64,000 nucleotides of DNA from Letharia columbiana (lineage: Eukaryota; Ascomycota; Lecanoromycetes; Lecanorales; Parmeliaceae), in assembly GCF_014066305.1 (NCBI RefSeq), contig NW_023501060.1, forward strand, positions 669,404 through 733,403, in the 5' to 3' direction. Positions 34,146 to 45,079 of the stretch are shown here, piece by piece. A program made the position numbers and the translations under genes. The stretch's first letter is position 1. Each line of letters opens with the position of its first letter. The notes beneath the pieces were generated by a model. That model was not told the DNA's origin, searched no databases, and saw only the letters and a list, made by a program, of their open reading frames with translations.

Positions 34146-35080
34146 ATGGAGAAGATGGAGATTGTCGCCACTAGCTTGTCTGTTCTTCTTGCTCTCGTCG
34201 CACCAGGTTCAGCTCAAAGCACCCAGTCCACCACCTACTACGATATCGAACGGATTACAACTACAATCTTTTTACCATCCGCTCTCTTCTCACCGTCGCC
34301 TACACCTCAGAGTTTCTTTGCCTTCGTCGCCACGTCCAGCGGCACTACCTCCTACACCTTGTTTGAGGACGAAAACACATCCGGGAATGCTACGATCAAC
34401 TTCCTCCCGGCCCAACAATATGAACAGTACAACGACTACGGATACACCTTCTCCGCCTGCCCGACCGGTACCCAGTACGTGCTGCCAAAGCAAAAGTAAG
34501 AACCTCCGAAAACCATTCCCCGCGCACACGCGCACACTGACCGGTCTCTGCTAGCCTCACCATCAACTGCCTGTCCGTCACACCGGCCAACACCGCCATT
34601 TGCACAACCACGTCGCTCAACCTCGACGAGGCTAGTCTCCCTGCCTACACCACTCTCGCCGAATCCTCCCTCTACCCCGCGACTTTCCAAATCACAAACG
34701 CGACGGCACTACCACCGCGTCTTACTCTCGCCACCAAGATGGGCATCGGCCTCGCCGTGCCTCTCGGTCTCTGCCTCTGCGTCGTCGTCGCCCTCTTGAT
34801 CTACCGGCACCGCGAGCACAAGCACATCTCCCGCATGAAGCACGCGGCTGCGGTGGGACAGGTCCCCATTGCTGCCGAGACGAAGGACGCGAGGTTCGTC
34901 CTCTCGGGTGGAGACGGAGGGATCGCTGGGGTTGCGGCGTCTCGTGATGGTGGGACGGGTGGTATAGGGGGGTTTGTTGAGGGTGTTGGAGGGGGTTATG
35001 GCGTTCGGGTGAGTGAGGTGTCGGCGTTCACGAACGAGTTGGACGGGTCGGGGAAGGATGGGAGGAAGGAACTTGCTTAG
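34146..35080 (+). CDS. Type I single-pass membrane protein, local family member
   Basis: Exons 34146-34495 and 34555-35080 give 291 residues; the 59-nt intron starts GTAAGA and ends CTGCTAG. Signal peptide residues 1-26 (ATSLSVLLALVAPGSAQS). The ectodomain of about 175 residues has Cys pairs and NxT sites: TTTIFLPSALFSPSPTPQSFF, YGYTFSACPTGTQY, NCLSVTPANTAIC. A single helix (IGLAVPLGLCLCVVVALLIY) is followed by a basic stop-transfer stretch RHREHKHISRM and a Gly-rich cytosolic tail ending NELDGSGKDGRKELA. Topology resembles fungal wall sensors and mucin-like receptors, but there is no WSC or other known domain. The start at 34146 is the first ATG; 34155 would also leave a signal peptide. Function unknown. 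Confidence 0.75.
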
Positions 35081-35533
35081 GTTGTTGCTGTCTACTGCGT
35101 TGAGGATGGCCTGGTACGGCCACATTTAATACAATAGGAGCTTTGATCAGCGAGTCCTCTAGCAAGTTGTATTGTTTATTTTGTTTTGCGACTACCGATC
35201 GGGTCAAAATCCTTGGTATACAGTTTGAGAGCAGCCTGCCCGTGAAATGATGGTGAGATACATCCATGAACTGCTTCCGAGACACAGCCCGAACGAGGGC
35301 ATGGGGCCGCTCTTGATCGTTAAACAGCCCCTCAAAGAAGCCCCGTCTTTTCCATTCCACAATTCTGTGCTGTAATATGATAACCACTAGTGCGAGGTCT
35401 CAACCCTTTCCGCTGTTCTAGGTCGCCTCCGTCCTTTCCCTGAGATAATTGGCAAAAGATAAAAGCCTCCCCGACCTCATGTACAAACCCCCCAACAACC
35501 CATCTCCCGGCAGCAAAAACGGAATGGTGAACC
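35081..35533. other. Spacer between paralogs
   Basis: No supported gene; only antisense shadow frames. Confidence 0.35.
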
Positions 35534-36184
35534 ATGCTGCCACCGCCATTCACGCTCCAGTTGACCCTCCAACTCACCCCACGTTTTACCTCCATGGCCG
35601 TCTCAGCTCCAGGCCCCTCACCCACATCTGAGGTCACGAGTCTGGATTCGGCACCTCAGTTCACGGTGGCAGCCATGCAATCTTCCGCCATGGTTACGGT
35701 CGAAGGGGGTGTGCGACCAACAGCCACATCGACACCATCTACCACCACCACCACCATCACCACCACATCATCCACTACCCCAGCAGCGCCATCTCCTCCC
35801 ACCACCGCAGCACCATCCACCGCCACGGCACCCCCCTGCTCCCCACACCTCCGTCGCGTCCGAGCGAGCATCCGAGCCTTCTCAGCCCCCAGGGCAAACG
35901 AGGAATCCGGTTGGGCGTACCCGTTCGCCATCCGCATATGCGCATTGCTCGTGCTATCGCTCCTTCGGTATCGGCAGAACAGGCAGCGATCTCGTTCGAG
36001 GCACGCAGGCGGCGAGAATGCTGGTAGCTGGGACACCACTGCTGTAGGAGGCGAGGGTTGGAGGCCACCGATACCCCCACCCCACGGCCTCGGGGGTCCC
36101 GTCTCGGCGGGTCCTCGATGGATGCGGTTGAGAGCTATGGGATGGGGATACGGGTATAGTCGGGCGAGGGGGAGGGGTCTTTGA
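35534..36184 (+). pseudogene. Possible degenerate fourth member of the membrane-protein family
   Basis: An open frame of 216 codons contains a Thr/Ser/Pro-rich stretch (poly-ACC/CAC) and, near codon 135, ICALLVLSLLRYRQNRQRSRSRH. This resembles the helix plus basic stop-transfer of the neighbouring family. In another frame SPQGKRGIRLGV resembles SPQTKEGVELGV of the broken copy at 33450. No signal peptide or ectodomain motif (FLPxxLFxP) is visible. It may be a frameshifted relic or chance similarity in low-complexity sequence. Confidence 0.3.
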
Positions 36185-36572
36185 GCGGGCGTGAGCATAG
36201 GGCTGTGATCTGTGCGTGGGATGGAGTTGGAGGGATAGGGGAGAAGGGGGATTGGAGAGCGGGATGCGGTTCTTGAAAGGCCGGGCTTGTGGTTGATGAC
36301 ACGCTCTTCCCGAGACTTGATAGTTGATGGGTATATATTTGGCGTGAGTGGAGCGTAGTAGCGAAAGTGATGGTGGTGTTCTAGATCGGCCTCTATTGAC
36401 TCAGCGATTAGAACGAGCTTTCTTTCCTGTATCACCGCACCGGAGCAATGGCATTCACCTGTTGAAACAGAAATTCAATTAACCATTCCATCCGCAACTA
36501 TTAAAACTTCTATTTCGCGAACTTTGCACTGGCGTTCCGAGCTACGGATAGTCTCTCATCTCGTCGCCATCT
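36185..36572. other. Spacer, convergent region
   Basis: No gene on the plus strand. A 259-codon minus-strand frame (35656-36435) lies mostly antisense to the low-complexity sequence and lacks any domain; I do not call it. Confidence 0.35.
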
Positions 36573-37561
36573 TCAACCCTGCAGCTCCATTGAATACACC
36601 GGTGGCTGCCTGCCCTGCATCTTGTTCGCCAAAGCAGTATCCGATATCCTCTTTCCCTCAAGCTCCATGGCGAGGCCCCCCACTGATGCCATGTTGCCCA
36701 TCTGGCTTAGACGCGAACGTTCCTTGTGCTTGGCGTGCCGATAGAGTAATAGAGCGAGGCCGGCGAGTACACAAGCGCCGAGAGGCACACCGAGACCGGT
36801 ACCTACTTTGGCTGCGGTTCCGTGTGTTGCTGATGAGGCAGGTCCAGAGGTCGGTGAGGGCATTGGATTGGTGGGCATCCCCCGAGGCATTGCCGTGCTG
36901 GATGCAGCGTTGTTGGAGCTGGAAGTGAAGAAGAATGGATAAAGTGTGGACTCCGGGCCTACTATGATAACAGTGCTGTAGATAGCATTGCTGGCAGACT
37001 CATCCGCCGTTATTTCATCTTCAGGGTCTTCTATGTTGCTGAGGTAGGTGCTGGTGCAGGAGGCGATGTTGGCGTAGCCGACGGGGCCGCAGTGTATGGT
37101 TATTCTGTTACAAGTAAGCATATCATGCATGCCCAAAGTCTTAGACTTTTGCTCAGGAGGTACTTACGCCTGCTGGAACGCTTGTAGAGAGTTGGACCCG
37201 TCGCTTTTTGCTAGGCTCACGCTGGCAGGGTCAGCATACCTAGGGTGGATTCGTCGGAGATGAGAATTTGAGGCTCTCACCTAGAAAGGACGTAAGCAGT
37301 GGTGGAAGAAATTGCTGAGAACGTGTAGCCATTATAGCGGCACTGGCCCCCTTGTCCCACGAAGTTTGTGAATTCATAGTTGCAGTCCAAGGTGTAGTAG
37401 GTGGTACCAAGGGAGGTCGAAATTTGGCCGGTGAATGTCGCTCCAGTAGGCTCGGGGTTGAAAAGCCAAGCGGGCAAGAGTATGTTTGTTGAGACTATGG
37501 ACGCAGAGGCACGGCCGACGAGGGCGATGACAATATAGAAGACAACTGCAGTAATATCCAT
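36573..37561 (-). CDS. Type I single-pass membrane protein, local family member
   Basis: Exons 37561-37281, 37221-37168 and 37104-36573 join to 288 residues with GTGAGA and GTAAGT donors. Signal peptide of about 21 residues (VVFYIVIALVGRASA). The ectodomain has LLPAWLFNPEPTGATFTGQIS, which aligns with FLPSALFSPSPTPQSFFAFV of the gene at 34146, then YNGYTFSAISSTTAYV, CGPVGYANIASC and NAIYSTVIIVGPESTLYPFFF. A Ser/Pro-rich stalk leads to one helix (GLGVPLGACVLAGLALLLY), then basic RHAKHKERSRLSQM. The tail ends PPVYSMELQG, sharing the ELxG ending with its relatives. It is transcribed toward the plus-strand copies. Function unknown; a surface sensor or wall-linked role is a guess from topology. 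Confidence 0.75.
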
Positions 37562-38116
37562 CGTCTTATAGGTGCACAATTTGTCTGCTCTTTGGCAGAT
37601 CGAGAATCCCAATGTAAGCGTAAGGCGACAAAAACAATCGGAGTTTGATGGGGGGCAGAAATACTCGGTTAGGGGACTTGGCTGGCAAAGATATAACATC
37701 AACGAAAAACAATCTCCGCGGACAATACAAGCTCTTAAAGAAACAGGAGGTCGGAAAAGAAAAGCCCGTTCATATCCTTTTGGGATTTGTTTCGGAAGCA
37801 GCCAATAGCATGGTCTCAGTTACCCTTTCAGCGAATCGTTGGACGCCGATGGGTATCTGCATATTGAACCTTCCAACTGACGCCGTTTGAGAAACGTCCC
37901 ATTGACCTTCTGGTTCCATTCTGGCTTGATCATCGATCGGGTACGATAAGATCTAGGCGGTTCTTAGTAGACAAATTTGTAAGAAGCGAACTGGTGGTTG
38001 CAAGGGGAATGGCTCGATATCTCGGGAAGAAAGCCAAAGAAGGTAACAGCCTTCATGAGATATAAGGCTCAGCCAAGATGACTAGAGCGTGAAAACCGCT
38101 TCGCAGCGCCGGTCTT
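37562..38116. other. Spacer before RPN6
   Basis: No supported gene. It includes the promoter of the minus-strand membrane protein and the 3' end of RPN6. Confidence 0.4.
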
Positions 38117-39441
38117 TTATTCTAGCATGGAAGCCTGGTTAGTATACAGCGTATCCACCACATTGCTCAACTTCTCTATCGTCTCCAGTGCCGCATCGTA
38201 CCCCTGGTCCCGCTCCGCCTCATCATACACGATCAAACATCCCGCTCCTTGATCCAATACCCCAATGATAACTCTGTCCAGAATCATCTGAGATAGCTTC
38301 CTCTCGACTTGCTGCGTATCCAACCCAACCATCTTCGCGATATGGTCAATTTCCACTCTGCTGAACGGCTCGATGACCTTGATCAGGTTCTGCTCCAACA
38401 TAGAATCGTAGAGCCGTTTGAGGTGGTTTCGGATGAAGACGTCACTGCCGAGTTCGTAACGATAGTTTGCCAGAGCTTTCTCGTAGTCTTCGAGGCTTCG
38501 GTTGGAGTGTGCACGTGCGACTGCCTTCATGGCTTCCAGATTCTTGCCGGAGTACTTCATTGCTTGCTTGGATGTCATAAGATTGTTTACATCATCCGCG
38601 AGATTTAGCATGATCTTGCACAGCAGCATGTACTGTAGCGCTGAGGTTGCTTTTTGTGTCTCTTCTTGTGAGTGGTAGCCCTCCAGCGCTTCGATGAAAT
38701 AGGAGAATGCGGTGTTGAAGTCTTTATCCTCGGCGTGAAGCATGCCAGATTGCATGTCAAGTCCAGCTTGCAGTAATGGTGGGGTATAGACTGAAGCTGC
38801 AGAGGTTCGTGCAGATGTAAGAGCAGCTCGTGCTTTTGGTTGGTTGCCAAGGGCGTGGTAGACTCTTGATTCGAGGAGCTGGACTTCGACGAGGACTAGC
38901 TTGTCGTCTAACCGTTTCAATTCCTTGAGAAGGCCGTTGATTAGTGTGAGAGCGTCGTAGTATGATTGTTTTTGCATGTATAATGAGACGAGGCGAGTTT
39001 CAAGATTCTGACGCAGGAAGCTGCGGCGTTCGGAGATGGCCCATTCGATACATGATTTGGTGACGGAGATCTGAATGTCGACGGTATTCGGAATAGATGA
39101 AAACAGGTCGAGTAGTTGACGCACTGCCCTTTGTTAGCACAGCACCGGGTCTAAATAGACTGGATTTCTGTACCTAGCTTGGCGGTCTTTGCCTTCGTGA
39201 AGGACGAGAGAGATGATGTGCTTGATCTGACGAGCTCAGCCAGCTCGTCAGTCTTCCTTGTATCTCTATATGACTCTCCCAAACCCATCAAAGCCAACTC
39301 ATATTCTCGCAAAGCTGCTTCGCTTGCTCCAGGTTTCTTAGAGAGAATCTCCTTGTAAATAGCCTCAGCTTTCAACGGATCAGTCTTTCCCAGCTTCTTT
39401 GCTTCTTCTACTCTGGCTGAGTCTGTCGGAGCGGGAGCCAT
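38117..39441 (-). CDS. RPN6: 26S proteasome regulatory subunit Rpn6 (PSMD11)
   Basis: Exons 39441-39174 and 39123-38117 (50-nt intron, GTACAG..GGGCAG) encode 424 residues, the normal size. Rpn6 is a lid subunit that clamps the 19S regulatory particle to the 20S core. The N-terminal two thirds are TPR-like helical pairs (YKEILSKKPGASEAALREYELAL, KARAALTSARTSAASVY, KDFNTAFSYFIEALEGYHS). The C-terminal PCI domain carries LKRLYDSMLEQNLIKVIEPFSRVEIDHIAKMVGL and the winged helix VERKLSQMILDRVIIGVLDQ. It diverges from SOF1 across 291 bp. No disruption. Confidence 0.95.
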
Positions 39442-39732
39442 GGTGGGCTACTGAAGTAGTTCAGTGAGATTTGTCAAAGAGAAAGAGTCGATGACCAAGT
39501 GAAGAAGATGATCGATGTTGATGTTCAGGAGCTTCGTGAGCTGGAGAAGCTGGCAGCCCTATCGGCAAAACAGCGGTGAATTGCGGGCAAAAAGTTCCCA
39601 CCTCGAACCTCCAGTGGTTCCATTTCTTGCAGCCAACTCGGACCATGAGAGTCATGCCAATCATCTGCGTTCCCTGACCGACAACTTTGAAAGTCCTCTG
39701 TCTGAAAGATAGGATCCTGACCTTTTGCGAAA
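39442..39732. promoter_or_regulatory. Bidirectional promoter between RPN6 and SOF1
   Basis: Only 291 bp separate the two start codons, so both housekeeping genes must use this region. It has no gene of its own. I did not identify a PACE-like proteasome element with confidence. Confidence 0.5.
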
Positions 39733-41211
39733 ATGGTAATGCAAGCCCGTAGCTTGAAATTCCCACTTTTCTTGTGCTCTTGACTAAAGCCTGTAACAGA
39801 AAATTAAGGCGCTCACACGACCAACCTCGTCCCACCAGGCCCCTGGGTCTTCTGCCGCCCGCCAGCCCAGGAATCTTGATCCGGCACTGCATCCATTTGA
39901 GCGGGCGAGAGAATATTCGCGAGCACTCAATGCCACCAAGATTGAAAGAATGTTTGCGAAACCCTTCGTGGGTGACTTGGGAAAAGGGCACGTAGACGGA
40001 GTCTATGTTATGTCAAAAGATCCCGAGAGACTGGATGTCTTCGCCTCTGGATCGGGGGATGGTGTAGGTGAGTTTCAGTTACGCAATAAGTTGTTGTGTT
40101 AATTCTCAAAAGAATCCTTACTTACAAAATCGGGTGGGTAGTAAAAACCTGGGACTTGACCAGTAGGGAAGAGACGTTCAAGGCGGATGGACATGAAGGT
40201 ATTGTCAAAGGGCTCTGCTGGACAAAAGATCAAAGACTTCTGAGCTGTGCCAGTGATAAGACTATCAAGCTGTTCGACCCTGCAAATACAAACTCTAGAT
40301 CGGTGCCCTTAGCGACATACCTCGGGAACACCGCATTCACTGGCATCTCACACCATAGGTCCTTGCCCAACTTTGCGGCTTCCTCTTCGGCCATAAGCAT
40401 CTATGATCTCTCACGCTCTTCTTCGACGCCTTTGCAGACGCTGCATTGGCCTAATTCGACGGATACGATCAATGCCCTCAGCTGGAACCAAATCGAGACA
40501 AGCGTCCTAGCTTCCTGCGCGACGGACAGATCCATCATCCTCTACGATCTACGTACCTCCTCACCACTTTCAAAAGTCACCTTAGCCCTGGCATCAAATG
40601 CCATAGCCTGGAATCCAATGGAAGCCTTCAACTTCGCCGTTGCCTCAGAAGACCACAATATCTATATGTTTGACATGCGCAAGCTAAAACGAGCTCTCAA
40701 CGTCTACAAAGATCACGTCGCGGCAGTCATGGACGTCGAATTCAGCCCCACAGGCCAAGAACTCGTCAGTGCATCGTATGATAAGACGATTCGCCTCTGG
40801 GACCGCGCGGGCGGGCACTCTCGAGATATCTACCACACCAAGAGAATGCAGAGAGTTTTCTCATGCAAATTCACACCCGACGCAAAATATGTACTTAGTG
40901 GCTCAGACGACGGCAATATCCGCATCTGGAGAGCCAATGCTTCTGAGCGCTCAGGCGTCAAATCTGCTCGGCAACGGCAGAAGCTCGAATATGACAACGC
41001 GCTAAAGGACAGGTATGCTCATATGCCTGAAATCCGGCGCATTAAGAGGCACAGACACGTCCCGAAAGCGGTCAAGAAGGCGGGCGAAATTAAGGGGGAG
41101 GAGCTGGCGGCGATCAAGAGGAGGAGAGAAAATGAGAGGAAGCATAGTAAGAAGGGGTCAGTGCCGAGGAGGAGTGAGAGGGAGAAGATGGTGTTGGCAA
41201 CAGAGCAATAG
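39733..41211 (+). CDS. SOF1: WD40 protein Sof1/DCAF13, ribosome biogenesis
   Basis: Sof1 is a U3 snoRNP-associated factor for 18S rRNA processing in the nucleolus. The model has a minute first coding exon, ATG only (39733-39735), then a 64-nt intron (GTAATG..GTAACAG), exon 39800-40067, an intron of 74 nt, and exon 40142-41211: 446 residues. This restores the conserved start MKIKALTR followed by RNLDPALHPFERAREYSRALNATKIERMFAKPFVG, which no upstream in-frame ATG otherwise supplies. WD repeats follow (GHVDGVYV, GHEGIVKGLCW, DHVAAVMDVEFSPTG with SYDKTIRLWD, GSDDGNIRIW). The C-terminal basic Sof1 domain has YDNALKDRYAHMPEIRRIKRHRHVPK. Frame intact. Confidence 0.93.
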
Positions 41212-42474
41212 ATGGCACGGATGAGGGGAACAAAGACCTTGAGATGTACCAAATGATGGGGTGAAGGCGTTGGAGTCACGTCAGGGTGATCTTCGAAGGA
41301 GCTGCAATCGATCCTTGGTATCGGTATGTGGCCCACCGTTAGAGGTCCTCACGTGGCGAAGAGGCTGTCGTGACACTGCCCAGCATGAACGCAAGAGCTG
41401 CAGCAATCAAGCGAAAGGTGGCTAAAGACCTAAGGCAAAACACCCTGAGAGCGTCTGAACGCCTACAAGCGAGCGGAACGCAAGATGCACTGCGCGGAGC
41501 CAACTTGTTTGCCAGGCTTCCGATGAGCCTGTTACTGCTACGTCCGGCAAACATCTCAAAGGAATCAGATACCAAGCAATCTGATTCTCTTATGTATAAA
41601 TCGATGCGTAATTGAGTATGTTTGTCGAATGTTGTCGTCCGGCTCTTCACTCAGCTATATCGGTATCGAAAAGGAGCGCTGCTTTGATTCACTGACTGTC
41701 CAGGGTCAAACTCCGCTGCCAGCTACTGTAATAACAGGACAAGGCACTGGCTGAAGGCGCAGCCCCAGTACCATCCCATTTGTAATAGAAACCTGGGCTG
41801 GCATCTGGTCGAATCGGGTCGAGACCAGTTTTACTGTTGCGCGTACGAAGGTTGACACCGCCCGGCCTAAAGGATTGCCCGGACACTGCGCATAAAAATG
41901 CTTGGGGAATGTACCTGGCCTGAGCCTAGCTTAGGCCCAAGCCCCTACCGGACCCCAAAAGAGTTACCTAAGTTGAATCTGTGCGCTCCAAGGAATCTCT
42001 TCTCAGCTGGGGTCTCTCGCTACGGGGCTGTGTGACTAGTGCTGTCCAGGACTTTCGGTTGTCAACCTCCGTATAGAAGGATCTTGATACTTCTCAAGCG
42101 ACATGCGCTTAAAGCGTTTCAGAAGTGACATGCGCTGCTTGTTCTGCGGTTCACAATCGAATCGAAAGGCTCATTCGTCTGGTTATACATCATTTCTGAT
42201 TGTCACGGCTCTGGTAGCACGTTGTCGAGAACGCTTTGATGCGTTATGAGTATCAGATTTAGGGTAGCAGATACTTCAATTTTTGTCAAACGGTTCTGAC
42301 TTACCGTTGTTTCGGACCATCATCTCTGGGTGTCCACCTGCCCTCATCGTTTTCTCGTTATATAATCCCGAGTCTCGTCTAATATGCCATTTCTCAACTC
42401 ATCGTTCAGGTACAAGAACGTCTGATACAGAGAACATCGCACCAGTCATTACTTCATCTCATCGGCGTCCAAAC
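41212..42474. other. Intergenic region, no gene seen
   Basis: About 1.26 kb of normal composition. Short frames at 41339-41650 and 41689-41886 overlap on both strands and show no domain or signal peptide. Confidence 0.45.
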
Positions 42475-43460
42475 ATGCTCACTCAACATCATCTGACAGC
42501 GGTAGCCGCCATCATATCCTTCGCCCATTTCATCAACGCTATTCCCACAACATATCCGCCGTCCCCGTACGCCCAATCTGTCCTCTACTCCTGGAGTACT
42601 GAACCCGTTTGCACCACCACCGCTAGCGAAACCGACTGTACAACAGCTTACGCCGCTCTCTGTGCCCGCGCAGAACTTGGTGTAAGCGACAACACGACCG
42701 TGGGAGACTGTACGGCCTTCTACTGGTACGACGCTGGGAACACAATTCCAACAGCCGCTGAATGCACCGCTGCGTACACACAGATCCTCGCGGTATCGAT
42801 TGGAGGAGCGTTAGGGTACAATGTCGAAAAGTCAAGGACTAATGATCCTCTTTACGCGATATATCCGAAAGACGGAAATGCAAATTGCTTCAAGGCGGCA
42901 GGGGATACCTCGCCAGTACTGGCAGTGGATGCGTTACCTAATGGAGGAGGAACTCTCACGACATGTCCCGTGAGCACGAGTCGACGACGGCGGGCTATAG
43001 AGGTGCTTGAGGGCCGGGACGAAAATCAGAACGACGGTGTGATTGAGTGTGCCATTGAGGACGGGGTGTGGAATGTTGTCTGCACGGGCGTTTGTCTCGC
43101 GGCGGTTACGTCTACGTCTTGGATGTAAGTTCTAAATCCAATAAACCCCAAAACCTCAGATCTTCCTATGACTGACAATAATTTCTCCTGGAAAGCACTG
43201 GACCATTCGTTGCTGCCGGGTGGCTAGCTTGTTTGGGGGGGTGCGGTGCTACAGCGGCGAAGGTATTCAACAACTGCGAGAAGGCGAAGGGAAATACAGA
43301 CCCAGATGAACTTCTTCCACTGAACCCCTTTGGGAAGCGACAAGAAGCGACCGAGTCTTCCAATCCATGTGTCAACATCAAGAATTGGTCGTACCAATGC
43401 CCGACTCAAGAGACGGAACTCTTGAGTGTATTTTCTTGCCAAGGTACTATCAACACGTAA
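42475..43460 (+). CDS. Secreted Cys-rich protein with Kex2-type sites
   Basis: Exons 42475-43124 and 43196-43460 (71-nt intron, GTAAGT..GGAAAG) give 304 residues. A signal peptide of about 23 residues (LTAVAAIISFAHFINA) starts at 42475; the frame extends upstream but only that ATG gives a secreted protein. The first domain has paired cysteines (VCTTTASETDCTTAYAALC, VGDCTAFYWY, AAECTAAYTQIL). Then come a basic cluster SRRRR near 173, a short Asp/Asn-rich linker, a Gly/Cys stretch (GWLACLGGCGATAAKVFNNC) and a second dibasic FGKR near 260. The last 40 residues contain three cysteines. The sites suggest processing into smaller peptides. No family recognised. Confidence 0.7.
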
Positions 43461-44267
43461 GCGTTGGGCGTTGAACTACTGAGTATATCGGTCGTATGGC
43501 AATTTGTATAGTGTGTAAATCGAAGGCCGAAAAAATTCCCAAGAGTTCTTGGGCATATACGATGCATCGAGAAAGCATCCAGACTTCGGGGTGCATGATA
43601 TCACTGTTCAGCAAGGCGCTTGGTTCTTACTTGCTGGCAGTATGTCCGCCCCTCCTTTTATAGTTTTTCTTCGCACATTCTACGCAAAGATTCCCTCTAC
43701 TTTCAAGTTTGCGGGCAAATAGAATCCTTTGTCTGGATACCTGGGCTGAGTCCGTGTCATGAATCAAGGCGTCTTTCATCAATGCACCAACTTCCCTACC
43801 GTGTCGTTCCGCGACCGGGAATTATCGACCCCATTCTCAAATGCGACCGAAGACGCCGTGTGGGCGAAATAGTAGTGTTTTCGTAATGGAGTTATCTTAA
43901 AAAGGCGTGAGCGGATGAGCAAACATGGAGCGAATGCGAGTGCTTGCCATTTTGAAACAAATATAAGCCAAATCGACTTCTTTGCAAAGAAGTCCAGCTG
44001 AGTAAGGCGACGCTAAAGATTTCAACAACATGAGCTCGGCTTCAGTCCTCATGCGCAGATAAACAAGTGGAAGGTTCGAAGATGAAAGTGAGAGGGGTAC
44101 CTGGATACGATAGTAAACAAAATTCAATACCCACAGTTCGTTTGACGGTAGCCATTCAGACAGGAAGTTTTTCAAAAGGCCAAACAGAATCCAAACAACA
44201 TCGCTAATGCTCTTCCCTCGTCAACTCCTTCAGTTTTGCATCATCAAGCTTATTTCGCTCACTCATA
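43461..44267. other. Intergenic region, no gene seen
   Basis: About 800 bp. Frames at 43620-43886 (+) and 43897-44175 (-) lack any domain. Confidence 0.4.
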
Positions 44268-44853
44268 TCACTCAATCGTCAGCCCACTAAACCGAACCTC
44301 GAGCTCCTCACTCGGATCCGCCTGCGTAGGCGTCGGCTTCGCAGCATAAACACCAACCCGGCCCCCCCTCAAAAGCCCAGGTAATCTCCCTTATCGGCCT
44401 CCTCCTCCCGCCATCCTCAACGAGATAAACCCACAAGCTCGGCTGATCCGTCTCCGGGATCGCTTCCCGTGCGAACTCCACAGTGACGGTATCAGACCCA
44501 ACCTCCACCGAGCTCCAGTCCGCCCAGTTATCCTTCGCGACCACGGTCGCGCAGGCCCGGCCGTCGAAGAATTCGATGCCGGCCTTGACCCACTTCTTTT
44601 CGCCGTCGGCGCGCGGGCGCGCGAAGAGGAGGCCGCCTTGGTCGTAGAGGGTCTTCCAGGGGGCGGAGACGGTGACGCGGATGCGGTGGAAGTGGGTGAG
44701 AGTGAGGGTGCGGTGGAGGATGGGGGGGGGGGGGGAAGGCGTTGTGGGTGGGGGGCTCGCGCCAGATGTCTGTGGAGGGGGGGCGGTGATTGTGAAGTTT
44801 GAGGTGGGGGTGGAGGGGGGTGGGGAGGTGCTGTTGGTGTATTGGAATCTCAT
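44268..44853 (-). pseudogene. DUF1349 (concanavalin-like fold) protein with homopolymer frameshifts
   Basis: The core WKTLYDQGGLLFARP, KKWVKAGIEFFDGR, DNWADWSSVEV, REAIPETDQPSLWVYL and RRPIREITWAFEGG is a typical DUF1349 / 'regulation of enolase 1' beta-sandwich. In the open frame the C-terminus turns into GPGWCLCC and stops at 44308. In the neighbouring frame the expected continuation VGVYAAKPTPTQADPSEELEV and a natural stop at 44268 are intact. The switch is at a 7-C run (44362-44368). Likewise the expected TDIWREPPTHNAF near 44765 is out of frame, next to a 14-G run (44722-44735). Shifts sitting exactly at homopolymers point to sequencing error, so the gene may be intact in the organism. 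I have not written a repaired version. Confidence 0.65.
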
Positions 44854-44896
44854 TTTGGAGGGGTTGGGCGGGGACGCGGGGCCTTGGGGGTTAGTA

Positions 44897-44966
44897 GGTA
44901 TTTAATTCGTAATAGGTTCGATTCCCATTGGCGCTGGTACAATGGTGTTGCGGTGTTTTTTATTTT
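44897..44966. repeat. Dispersed repeat with tRNA-like B box, copy 1
   Basis: About 70 bp related to 59250-59318 and to part of 59421-59537. Contains GGTTCGATTCC, an exact match to the tRNA B-box consensus, followed by GGCGCTGGTACAATGGTG and a T-rich end. Confidence 0.65.
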
Positions 44967-45079
44967 CTCTTGGTGTGAGAATGGGGACTAGAGGACCCAC
45001 CAGGCTTGGCTATTCCGGGAAGGTCGTTGGGATTGTTGTTTTGACCTTGCGTGGAATTTCGTCAAGCTGTTTGGGTTTC

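Noticed and set aside
35656..36435. 259-codon minus-strand frame
   Set aside because: Mostly antisense to a CAC/ACC low-complexity run; the Val/Asp-rich translation (VVMVVVVVDGVDVAVG) is an artefact of the repeat and no motif supports it.
38309..38608. 99-codon plus-strand frame
   Set aside because: Antisense shadow of RPN6 coding sequence.
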